Of a stretch of 64,000 nucleotides of DNA, positions 32,007-42,100 are shown piece after piece. Source of the stretch: Gambelia wislizenii (lineage: Eukaryota; Chordata; Lepidosauria; Squamata; Crotaphytidae). How positions within the stretch are numbered: the stretch's first letter is position 1; every line of letters begins with the position of its first letter. The notes under the pieces were generated by a model, which was not told where the DNA came from, searched no databases, and saw nothing but the letters and a program-made list of their open reading frames with translations. The position numbers were made by a program, and so were the translations under genes. The DNA is taken from NCBI GenBank assembly GCA_030847615.1, contig JAUMIR010000002.1, positions 202,227,809-202,291,808 of the forward strand. The letters run 5' to 3'.

Positions 32007-33787
32007 CAGATAATAATTGCATTTCTGAATGTCATTGCTTTTGGTTGGTCATCTTCCTGACAATTAGAAGATAGGCTCAAAAGAGTAACAGGGGCTATAA
32101 CACATAACAGCATTATTTCAAGCTTTAAAATTAAGACTTCCATACATAAGGAGAGTGTGGTTTCAGTTTTAATCAAAAGTATGTCTCAGCTATTAGTAGT
32201 CTGCAGAACATGGAAGTAGAGTATACTTCAAGTCAAAGTCACTGTTGTATCGAAGCTGTCAAGAAATCCCATGTGTACTTTGCTGTGAAAGGGCTCATCT
32301 CTAAAGACTTGGGAGAGCTTTAAGGACACTCAGAAGGAGGTGTTATTTTTTTGTGCCTGCTAAAGACCCTCCCCCCGCTCTGGCACCCTTTTTGTGGCTA
32401 AATTTGCAGTTTAGCTAGCAATAGCCTTCACTGCATTAGAAAGGTCACAGATTGGAATAATTTACTAATACCACCTTCTCATTTGGGTGCACAAAGGGCC
32501 ACCAATTACACATTCCAGGCGGGGGTGGCATACATAGCAAAAGGACTGGGCACCCAACAGCCAGGATGAAGCATCAAAAACAGCTGGTCTGTAGGCTGTA
32601 TGGCTAAATAGCTAAACTAGGAACATTTTCCTATTAAAAATAATTATAGGTATGATCTGAAAAATAACCAAGAACATCTAATCATTCCCCATAAGACACA
32701 TACTATCATCTCACAATGCTAGTAGAGTACTGGCAACAGATAAAAAAATTGCACTCCTGGCTGAGGCCAGCTTTGAAGAATCCCAGTTCAACTGAAAAGA
32801 GGCAAGGAGCATCAGAGGGAATGAATCACATAATTTCTTGGAATCACCTGCTGTACAAGTGGACTAGCTAAGACTGTGGGCAAGCTTTTGGCAACAAGAG
32901 CACTTGGCATTACAGCCTTTTGGGAACAAACATATTATTGGATTGCAGGCCAACTGTGCAGCAAGATGCAGGCACAAATCCTAGTCCCTTCCTGTAATTT
33001 CTAGCACCACATTTGTACTCTTAAAGCTTAGATCTAAGCTCAAACTCCATGCATAACGGTGGGACTTTGTGGTGTTTGTGTCTAGGTGAATTTGTATTGG
33101 CTCAAATATGAACAGGACTGTGGTCTAAATTCTGTGCTGGTTGACCTATAGAGTCAGGAAATCAGATGGGCAGTAAGGTAGCATCAATACACATCACACA
33201 AGATACAGTGATGGAAAAGAGGTTTAGTTCCTCCATGTCTCAAAATGTAGCAAAGGAAACTAATAATAGAAAGACTCCTATTAAACAGATATTTCTTTTA
33301 AACACTAATGCAGCTAAGACACCCAAACACAAACTCTCAAGCATTACAAGGAATCCACTGAACAATAATTATGAGTGGGCCGACAGCATACATCTGGCAT
33401 ACATTAAAAAATATATATATTTTCCTGTTCAGTCTTCTAGCCTTCTCCTCAGTATACCCATACACTCCCTACACTAAACAGACAGAGATCACAGCAGGAA
33501 TTGCACAGCATAAAGACAGAAAAGCCTGAACTGCAGATAGGGTAAAAAGTGCTGAGAAAATATAACCAGAATGATAACATACAGCAGCAATGATGCCACT
33601 TCCTTTGATTCAGACTTGCTTCTGGTAGTTGTGGGAAGACTGAAGATATACATACAATACATTACAATAGAATACAATACAATACTGTAAGGCCAAGTAA
33701 GTTCTCCAGGCTTGAGGAAGAGATGGGAAAAATGAATCCCCATGAAGTTATATGAGTAGCATGAAAAATCCAGAAATCTTGCCATGG

Positions 33788-34137
33788 TCACTCTTTGAAC
33801 TTCCACTCCTGTCGGCACATTGGACAGTGCTGCTGGACTTGTTGGGAGTTAAGCCACTTGAGAATGCAATGCATGTGGAAGCAGTGTGAACACTGACCCC
33901 ACACCAGAGGGCAGTCATCGCCGGGCACCTTACCTGCAAAAACACAGGTCTCATCAGGGCAAAGCTGGGAAAAGACTGCATATATAGGTCAAAGAGAATG
34001 TCAATGGGCAGATAGTTCTGATACTCACAATCTGGGCAGCAGCCATTAAAGGCCATCCGGCAAATGCCACAATTCTCGTCATTGGCAACCCAGAGCCAGG
34101 AGGCAACTCCATGCCAACTCTTGATTTTCACTTTCAT
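33788..34137 (-). CDS. ANAPC11: Anaphase-promoting complex subunit 11 (RING-H2), 2 coding exons
   Basis: Catalytic RING subunit of the APC/C E3 ubiquitin ligase, which pairs with the ANAPC2 cullin and recruits E2 enzymes in mitosis (family knowledge). Exon a is 34137-34029 (donor GTGAGT) and exon b is 33933-33788 (acceptor TTTTTGCAG); the phase-1 junction lies within the Cys codon of CCPDCKVPG. The product is exactly 84 aa, the usual vertebrate length. Zinc ligands are in place: C23 and C26 (ENCGIC), C34, C37, C44, the CSHCFHMHC block (C51, H53, H56, H58, C59), C73 and C76 (CPMC). Trp residues W14 and W16 and the MKVKIK start are conserved. An acceptor (GTCTTCAG at 34190-34183) 45 bp upstream of the ATG shows that a non-coding 5' exon must exist, probably at the shared CpG island near 38.8 kb. 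Confidence 0.97.
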
Positions 34138-34500
34138 TGTGTCTGACTACACACTAAGCTCAGGATCAGCTTAGGATACCACCTGAAGACAGAAAAAGTA
34201 AAAACTTAAACAGGAATCATTGTTTCTAGAAATCTTCCAAGTGAGAAAGTCTGTATTCTTACCAAAATAGGAGCACAAAATATGTGTATTCAACCTTCAC
34301 TATTCACTCCTTTCACCAGTGTAGCAACACATGTGGCTTTATAAATGATGCTAACAGTCACCTTACAGTGTGCATGTAGTCAAGGAGGCATGTCAGGCTC
34401 ATGAATTCCCTATGGATGGTCAAGGACAGCCAATAACCAAGTCCCAAGTTAGGACAAGTAGCAGAGATCTTTGGCAAGTTGAAACAAAGTTATGTTTAAA

Positions 34501-34886
34501 CCTGTGGTTCTTAACCTGTGGTCTGGGAACCCTCAGGGGTCTGCGATGTCCTCACAGAGGGTCTGCAAAGGCTTGTAGGCTGCTTGGCCCACCTCATCCC
34601 TGCAGTGGAGTTGCCACATGACAGGAGCAAAGGCTGGCTGGCTTGGCCTGCTCATTGCCATTCAATCCGCTCCAGCCACAAACTTGGAGGAAGAAGCTAA
34701 GAATAGTCTTCCCTCCTCCTTCAGTTCCTATGAGGGAAGGTTTATAAGATGGTGTAATTGCATTATTATTATAATCAGGAATTATTGTTGTTATTATTAG
34801 GGATTTAAATCTTGAGTTAAGTCTTGGGGGTCCATGGCAACAAAAGATATTTAAACGGGGTCCCTGACAAAGAAAAGGTTTGGGCC
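34501..34886 (+). mobile_element. hAT-type non-autonomous transposon
   Basis: Second copy of the element at 38141-38516: GTGGTTCTTAACCTGTGGTC left end, shared body (CATTCAATCCGCTCCAGCCA, GATTTAAATCTTGAGTTAAG) and GGGTCCCTGACAAAGAAAAG near the right end. Terminal bases are diverged and the target duplication is not clear. Confidence 0.8.
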
Positions 34887-34889
34887 ATT

Positions 34890-35715
34890 TAAATTTTTGG
34901 CAATGTTTACATTATTTTTTCAGTACCATCATTTACAGCAGACAAAGGTCAAGGCCCTGTTGCCCTAGAAGGCAAAAGAAGCATGGCAGTACAGTGGCTG
35001 GGGACACTGCAAAAGAGGGAACATCAGAGAAAGTCATCCCCTTTAGACAAGAAATCTGTATTATTGCCTCCAGGACCATTTGGGAGCTGGCATGGTAGGT
35101 AACTAAACCTGATGCAAATGGCTTTTGCTGCCATCCTCCCACTGTCTCTGCTATTACACTCTACTTGAAAGAGTGACCTATAACATTGTATATAAATCAC
35201 CAACAAGAATCCTGTCCAAAGTTGCCAGAGTTATTTTGGGCCAAACAAAAAAGTAATCTCTTTACTTGCATCAGCTAAAACATCAGAAAAGGAGGGAACA
35301 AATTTTTGAATTCACCATTGTTCTTCTTGAAGCTCGATACAAAACTACCCCCCCCAAAAAAAAATAAGTTAGGGGAAAATAAAATGATGCTGTGCTCGGT
35401 ATTATGGAAATGCCACAATATAGTTTTAAAATGAAATGGAGGAGGCACTATACTAACTTATGTGAGACCAGGTTAGGTGCAAAAATGATCTCAAGTAGAC
35501 TAATGAGATAAAGCCACAATGGCTGTTCCTTTGAAAATATTACACAGCAACCTATACTTGTTTTGCAGGATGCAGGCTCTACTGAACACAACAGAGTTTG
35601 GAGTAGACAGATAGGATGACACTGTTAGGTCTTTTAATAGTCACTGCTCATGTTCCTTGTAAAGAAAAGAAACATGTGATAGCCTTTGTTAACATAAAGG
35701 ACACCCATATTCTGC
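34890..35715. other. No gene seen
   Basis: Lies in the presumed ANAPC11 5' intron. Nothing recognised. Confidence 0.4.
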
Positions 35716-35719
35716 AGTA

Positions 35720-35950
35720 CAGTTTTCCCTTCATATTTGCTGAGGTTTGATTCCAGGATCCCCCTGTGGATACCAAACTGCGTGAATACTCAAGTCCCAT
35801 TATATGCAATGGCATAACAAAATGGTGTCCCTTATATTAAATGGCATAATCAAGGTTTGCTTTTTGGATTATTATTTTTTAAAGAATATTTTCAAGCCCT
35901 GAATACTTAAATCCGTGGCTACCAAATCTGTGGATATGGAGGGACAACTG
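35720..35950 (+). mobile_element. Tigger/mariner-like non-autonomous transposon, complete
   Basis: Termini CAGTTTTCCCTTCATATTTG and (inverted) CAGTTGTCCCTCCATATCCA, flanked on both sides by TA. Internal ACTCAAGTCCCATTATATGC and AATATTTTCAAGCCCTGAAT are shared with 54498-54712. Confidence 0.85.
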
Positions 35951-35959
35951 TATATCCTC

Positions 35960-36230
35960 CACTCCATTCTGTTTGTTTATTTATTTAATCTATATTCTTC
36001 CTTTCTCCTAAAGTGGGACTCAAGCAGCTCACAAAAGGTATCAATAAAAACCCAACAATAACATTTCAAAACAATTAAAACCATAACATTTTAAGAGTAG
36101 AAAATTATTTAAAAGGCATACCAAAAATAAAGCACTCTTCACAATAAGAAACCTCCCTGTGAGCAATTGCAGGTACATATTAAAAGCCTACTTAAACAGA
36201 AAGGTATTTGCCTGCAAAAAATCTTGGTTT
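35960..36230 (-). mobile_element. L2-like LINE 3' UTR fragment
   Basis: GTTTATTTATTTAATCTATA followed by CTTTCTCCTAAAGTGGGACT and CAAGCAGCTCACAAAAG looks like an inverted L2-type 3' end with its AAATAA tail on the minus strand. Low divergence information; class tentative. Confidence 0.5.
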
Positions 36231-36234
36231 AATT

Positions 36235-36700
36235 TGTAGACTAATACTTTAAACATTGTATTCCCCATGCTTTCCCATATTCTTCTAAACATCTAGCCTG
36301 AAGAAAAGGTCTGGCAGCTTAAGAGTTGCAGTAATAGTGGAGGGTGACCCTGGCAGAGGATCCCTCAGAGACAATGGCAATGGCACCGTAGCTAACACTT
36401 GTTAGTACTGCACAGGAGGCACAGAAAACCGCCTTTTGAAGATCTTTTACCACAAAAATGCTATGATGAGACAATCCAAAATGAAACAAGGGATAGTGTC
36501 AGAAGATGAAACTTCCAGGTAAGATGGCACTCAACAAGCCAGAAACTGCAAGGTGGCTGTTTGAAATGCTTCCAGCAAAGACAGAGAGCAAGATAATTAA
36601 CTCTGTCTGCTAATTATACTTTCAGCAAGTTGTTTTTCTGAAAGCAGCTGGTTTTATCAAGCCATATTAACTAAACAAAATAGAGCTTAGGGGCCAGGTA
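36235..36700. other. No gene seen
   Basis: Nothing recognised. Confidence 0.4.
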
Positions 36701-36707
36701 AAAGTTC

Positions 36708-37069
36708 ACTAATAAGAAAAACTATTGGAGTTCCTTAGAGCACTCCTTGCATTCCAAGTAGTTGTATCATAAGCTTTCTTAGACTTGGTCTACTTCCTCA
36801 GATGCATGGAGTGACCTGGTGCCCTGGACTGGTGTGGTGATGAGGTGAAAAATTCAGCTTTTGTCACTCAATTACCATTGTTAAACTGAACTTGTCACCT
36901 CATCACCACACCCACAAATTTTGCATTTCTATGGCTATTCAACAGGTCTGTTCCTAGGCCCTAGTTTCACTCTATGCATCTGAGGAAGTAGACCAAGTCT
37001 AAGAAAGCTTATGATACAACATCTTTCTCAGTCACAAAGGTGCTACAAGATCCTCTTGCTTACTAATAA
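36708..37069. mobile_element. PLE terminal repeat pair in inverted orientation (second PLE family)
   Basis: TCATAAGCTTTCTTAGACTT and GGTCTACTTCCTCAGATGCA (36775-36816) are the reverse complement of TGCATCTGAGGAAGTAGACC and AAGTCTAAGAAAGCTTATGA (about 36974-37014). The right side continues into a TTCTCAGTCACAAAGGTGCT extension. An 8-bp ACTAATAA stands at both outer edges (36708-36715, 37062-37069) and may be the target duplication. Confidence 0.68.
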
Positions 37070-37315
37070 ACTGTGACTGTTGTACTTTGGCTACATCATG
37101 AGAAGACATGACTCAGTAGAAAAAACAATAATGCTTGGTAAGGTAGAAGGCAGCAGGAAAAGAGGAAGGCCACATTTCAGATGGATAGACTCAATGAAGG
37201 AAACAACAGCCCTGAGTCTGCAAGACCTAAATAAAGCTGTTGGTGATAGGGTGCCTTGGAGGTCTCTTGTTTATGGGGTTGCCTAAGTTGAAGTCGACTT
37301 GACAACAGTTAAAAA
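37070..37315 (+). pseudogene. RTE/Bov-B LINE 3' end
   Basis: 68 codons open at 37080-37286 read YFGYIMRRHDSVEKTIMLGK, then EGSRKRGRPHFRWIDSMKET and LNKAVGDRVPWRSLVYGVA, the C-terminus of Bov-B/RTE ORF2. The 3' UTR GTTGAAGTCGACTTGACAAC resembles the conserved 3' blocks of the SINEs in this window, which depend on this LINE type. Confidence 0.85.
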
Positions 37316-37388
37316 CAATGCTGATTTTGTAACAGTGGCCTAAACGCAATGGTTGGCTCCAACTACAGCAGACCCATTAGATTAACTG

Positions 37389-37622
37389 TGTGTGTATGTG
37401 CTTTCAAGTCACTTGTTGACTTACAGTGACCCCATTAATTTCACAGGGTTTTCCTACACAAGGAATATTAATATTTGGATTTACCAGTTCCTTCCACGGA
37501 AATATAGCCTACAGCACCAGATATTTGTTGGCAGATTCCCACCCAATTATTAACCAGGGCTGATCCTGCTTAGTTTCCAACATCTTTCCAACATCAGGCA
37601 GGATCTGCTGCCTTTAGGGTAA
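37389..37622 (-). repeat. 5S-rRNA-derived SINE
   Basis: Reverse complement of a 5S internal promoter (TTAGTTTCCAACATC and ATTATTAACCAGGGCTGATC on plus) with the RTE-type tail TGTGCTTTCAAGTCACTTGT on the plus strand. A short internal duplication (CATCTTTCCAACATC) disturbs the 5S part. Confidence 0.8.
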
Positions 37623-37639
37623 TTAGGCATACCCTAACT

Positions 37640-37827
37640 CAGTGTTTCTCAACCAGGGTTCCCTGGAACCATAGGGTTCCCCAGGAGGTTGCTAGGAGTT
37701 CCTCAAGAGATTGTAATTGTGGGGAGAAAACAACAGCAGTATATAGAATAATGCTTATGCAGGGGTTCCTTGAGACCAAAAAATTATTTCAAGGGTTCCT
37801 CCAGGATAAAAAGGTTGAGAAAGGCTG
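37640..37827 (+). mobile_element. hAT MITE with perfect 8-bp target duplication
   Basis: CAGTGTTTCTCAACCAGGGT left terminus and AAAAAGGTTGAGAAAGGCTG right terminus form the inverted ends. CCCTAACT is found at 37632-37639 and 37828-37835. Confidence 0.92.
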
Positions 37828-37839
37828 CCCTAACTGCTG

Positions 37840-38132
37840 AATGGTAAACCAACACTGATGAAAGCCTCAACAATTTAATGACTCTCTAATTGGGGCTGGC
37901 AATTTGGTCTTTATGTCATTGCTTTTTGCCCCAATATCATGCTACTATTACATTTGGATCTCTTTATGCATCAAGGTTTAAAAGTAACACCGCTACCTAT
38001 GGGATATCACCATCACAAAATTATAGTCTAAACTGAGCACGAAGATTGACTGGGGGGGGTGGAGAGGAGGAGAAGAGGCAAAAGATGAATGTGAGTAAGC
38101 AGTTACATGGGCTGTTTCAAAAGGAGGGTGAA
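37840..38132. other. No gene seen
   Basis: Nothing recognised; G run near 38050. Confidence 0.4.
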
Positions 38133-38140
38133 GTCTAAGG

Positions 38141-38516
38141 CAGTGGTTCTTAACCTGGGGTCTGCAATGTCCTCACAGGGGGTCCTCAAAGGCTTGAAGC
38201 CTGCTTGGTCAATCTCCTCCCTGCAGTGAAGTGGCCATGTGACAGGAGCCCAGGCAAAGGCTGGCTGGCTGGCTTGGCCTGTGCACTGCCATTCAATCTG
38301 CTCCAGCCACACACCTGCAGGAAGAAGCAGAACAAAAGTCTTCCCTCCCACTCCGGTGCCTCTGAGGGAAGGTTTAGCTTAATGGATGGTGCCATTCTAT
38401 TATTATTATTGTTGTTGTTAATTATGATTTTAAATCTTGAGTTACGTCTCGGGGGTCTGTGGCAACAGAAGATATTTAAAGGGGGTCCCTGGTAAAGAAA
38501 AGGCTGAGTGCCACTG
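38141..38516 (+). mobile_element. hAT non-autonomous transposon with perfect 8-bp target duplication
   Basis: CAGTGGTTCTTAACCTGGGG left terminus; right terminus AAAAGGCTGAGTGCCACTG. GTCTAAGG occurs at 38133-38140 and 38517-38524. The body matches 34501-34886. It lies about 400 bp from the ALYREF/ANAPC11 CpG island. Confidence 0.94.
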
Positions 38517-38599
38517 GTCTAAGGCCACGATAATTCAGCCACGAGGGGAAAAAAATGTCTGCGAAGAGATGGCGAGGGAAAGTGGCTGGAGGCAACGGT

Positions 38600-39110
38600 A
38601 CTCAGACACTGAGAGGAAGCCCATGCCTAAGAAAACGGGGCAATTTTGAGAACGCAGAGGAGGCGTAGGGAAGGGTTGGAGACGCGGGCGACAAGGAAGT
38701 ACCCCCACCCCGAGGCAAGTGGTGGAAGCTTCCTCCTCCTCCTCCTCCTCTTCCTCCGCCCGGTCCCCGAGGGCCTCCTCGGCTGGCTTACGTGCGCGGC
38801 AGCTCCAACCTTCCCGCCCAAACGCACCTCCCCCTTCCCCATACCGGAAGTCCCGCCCCCGAGGGTCTTCCCATGGTGCCTCGCGGGTCCGGGCCCATAA
38901 AAGGTCGCGCGACGAAGGCGGCCTTCTTCTTTCGCAGAACGAAAGCTGCGGAGAGGCGCGCGCACACAACCCTCTCTCTCCCCCCCCTCTTCTTCCCCCC
39001 CACCCCTGTTCTCTCTTCCTCCCTCCCTCCTTCCCCGCCTTATCCGTTTCCGGGCCCCAGTGTAGCGCGGCCGGAAGTGTAGGCCCCAGGAGCCGGAGGG
39101 AGCCGCCATC
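38600..39110. promoter_or_regulatory. CpG-island bidirectional promoter of ANAPC11 (minus) and ALYREF (plus)
   Basis: GC- and CpG-rich 0.5-1 kb between two divergent genes. Toward ALYREF, CATAAAAGG (38896-38904) stands about 25 bp before a pyrimidine-rich CTTCTTCTTTC (38922-38932) that could be the start site, and ACCGGAAGT/GGCCGGAAG ETS-type sites occur near 38842 and 39070. On the minus strand GCGCACGTAAGCC near 38795-38784 is a plausible donor for the non-coding ANAPC11 first exon. Divergent arrangement matches human; exact starts are inference. Confidence 0.72.
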
Positions 39111-42100
39111 ATGGGCGACAAAATGGACATGTCTTTGGACGATATTATCAAGCTGAACCGGAGTCAGCGAGGCGGCGGGCGGGCCGGCGGTGGCCGAGGC
39201 CGGGGGCGAGGAGCTGCGGGCCGAGGGGGCGGCGCTGGGCGAGGCGGCGCTGGGCGGGCAGGCGGAGGAGGCCCCGTCCGGAACAGAGCCGCCTTGTCCC
39301 GGGGAGGCGGCAGGAACAGGCCTGCGCCCTACAGTCGGGTATGTCCCTGGGCGGCTGGGGCGGCGGGCGGGCCCATCACTTGCGGAGAGGGAAAGAGGGC
39401 GGATGGCGGCGGCGGGGGCTGGTCTTTCTTTACCAGTGGATTCATAGCTCCTCCTGGGAACCCTGCTAGGAGTCCCGGGCGGGCGCCCTCCTGAGGCTCT
39501 CCTGCGGGCTGGAGTGGGTGGGACCCCCGCGGAGGAGGAACCTGGGCCGGGCTTCGGTGGGTCAAGATCCAGGCGCCGAGGTGCGCAGATCTACGCCAGG
39601 CTGTCGCGCAGCCTTTTTACCCCGGTGGCCCTCCATGAAACCGTTTTCAGGTCTCAGGGAATCGCTGCCTAAAAATTAATGTTTTCCCCCCCAATCTCAA
39701 TATCTGGTGGCCCACCAGCACCTCTCGCAACCTCTTCTGGGACCCTGGCTGAGAACCCCTGGGGTAACTGGAATTTTTTTCGTTAGTTGAAGCTAACCTT
39801 ATTATCTTGCCTCGGGGCGGGGTAGTTCCTTGTCGCCCATGTTTCCAATCCTTCCCCACGTCTCCTCCTGCGTTCTAAAAAAAAACAAAAAAAAAACCAC
39901 CCTGATAATAGTTGCAGTAGAGACATCTGCTGCACACTACTTACTGTAGTAGCTTGGGAAATGAGAATCCCTATTGGAAATCTTCCTTGACAGGGAGTCG
40001 GGAACTAAAGTTAGCCTGTAAAAAGGAATAAAATGTTTTGCCTTGTGGGGAAAATATTTTATCTGATTGTTCCAGGCGCTGAGGTGCACAGATCTACTCC
40101 AGGTTGTAGTGCAGCCTTTTTCCCCTGTGGCCCTCCTTGAAAGCATTTTCAGGCCTCAGGGGACCCCTGCCTAAAAATTATCACATTTACAGCTCAAAAA
40201 AATAATGTCCCCTCCCCCCAATCTCAATATCTGGTGGACTACCACCACCTCCCACAACCTCTTGTGGAAGCCTGCTTGAGAACCCCTGGGGTAGCTGGAA
40301 TTTTCTTGGTTAGTCGCAGCTAGAGGGGAACCATTAAATCAGTTGTTGAATTGTGGGAGTAAACGTAGTTGATTCTGTGTTTCTCCTCTACTTGGAACTC
40401 ACAATAAAATTTAGGCCTGTATGTCAGGCAGAAAATGCAGATATTTAGAAACTACTTGGGGGAAACCCAGTCTTGAATACAGGAGCAAGCCATATTATAT
40501 TCTACATAGAGATAGTGTTCTTGAGGATGTTGGGCTGTTACTGACTTGAGGTTCGTTTTCTTTCCAGCCCAAACAGCTTCCAGAAAAGTGGCAACATGAT
40601 CTCTTTGATAGTGGCTTTGGTCCTGGCGCTGGTGTGGAGACAGGTGGAAAACTTCTTGTCTCTAACCTAGATTTTGGTGTGTCAGATGCAGACATACAGG
40701 TATGTTTTTCCATTGTCTGTAACAGCTGGTGGCTTAGCATAGTGGGTTGTTGTAGCTGATGAGGTAGCTTTATTGAAGGGTTAGCTTTTTTTCCTGATTG
40801 TGACAAAAATCCTGTTTTGGGGGGAGAGGCAAAGGGCCCAGAAATGGCCAGTTGTGAAACTATCAGTATTACTGTTTTCCCCCTTTGATAGTTTAGGATG
40901 GCGAGCAAACTTATTAACATTCATAAGTCATCTTGTTTTTTGTAATGTACATATCCAAGTGCTTATGAAATTAAGACAATTTCATAAGCCTGATAATAGT
41001 TACAGTAGAAACATCTGCTGCTCACTACTCACTGTACTAGCTTGGGAAATGAGAATCCTATTGGAATTCTTCCATGACCGGGAGTCTGGAACTAAATTTA
41101 GCCTGTAAAAAGGAATAAAATGCTTTGCCTTGCGGGGAAAATATTTTATCTTGTTGAGCCACACTTTCCAGTACTGTTTACACTTTGACTTCATATTTTA
41201 AAAATTTCTAATGTGAATTCAGGTGTTTCATTTATAAGAATTTTGGCAAAAGATGTGCAGAAGGTTTTATTTAATGTGCATACACTTTATTTCATATTTG
41301 ATGTAACAAAATATTTTATAAGAAAGAAAACCAATATGTCAGGTGATAGGTAGACCAGATTTTATTGTGGTGGTTACAGGTTAGAGTAGTGTGCTCACAC
41401 ATTATGGACCTCATAATGTTTAACCTTTTTACTGGTCTGCTTTTGAAACAGCAGAAGATAAAAGACACCTTGTATGGTCTAAGATTGTAATATGGCAACA
41501 GTTTAAATGGTGTTATGCAAGATCCCTGACTTGTTTAGGGGTATTTATGTGGCTGGAGCAGGGTGAGCAACTTCAAGTGTTCAAGGGGTAGTTTTCTACC
41601 CTTCAGGGGACTACTGTGGGCTACACTACAGAATGTAAAGTAGGTAACTTAATTTCCAGAGTTCTTCTGGTTTTAGTTTTGGGGCATATGGGAACCCGAA
41701 TGCCCCATTTTATTTTGGGGCTAGATGAGTAACATGGTGGAGGCCTGGGTTTCCTTAGGAGATCTGCTGGCCTACTTTTCTTGTATTTTTCCTTATGTTC
41801 TGGAGATAACTTAAGTAGAAAAGGAAGCGAAGTTGATGTAAGATCTGATTTGTAGCTGCAGTAAAAAGCTGTATGCGAGAGTGGAAGGATTTACTGCTTT
41901 CTTTTCTTAGGCATGCTTAATAGGTGATCTTTCTAGAGATACCGGAATATGTTACAAAATCCTCTTATGTTCCAAATGAAGGTAACTTCCCACCTTGCCC
42001 GTTATCATTTTTAGGAACTTTTTGCAGAGTTTGGAACATTGAAGAAGGCAGCAGTGCACTATGACCGATCTGGGCGTAGTCTAGGTACCGCAGATGTTCA

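Larger units (their letters stand above)
30070..33785. other. Region downstream of ANAPC11; LINE scraps, no further gene seen
   Basis: Contains a CR1 tail (30993-31060) and an L2-like 3' end (31640-32006); the rest is unrecognised. Part of 32.5-33.78 kb may be ANAPC11 3' UTR, but no canonical AATAAA on the minus strand was found close to the stop. Confidence 0.45.

Noticed and set aside
38535..39156. Overlapping 96-174-codon frames on both strands at the ALYREF/ANAPC11 promoter
   Set aside because: CpG-island composition keeps all frames open; no motif, and the region is explained as promoter and 5' UTR.
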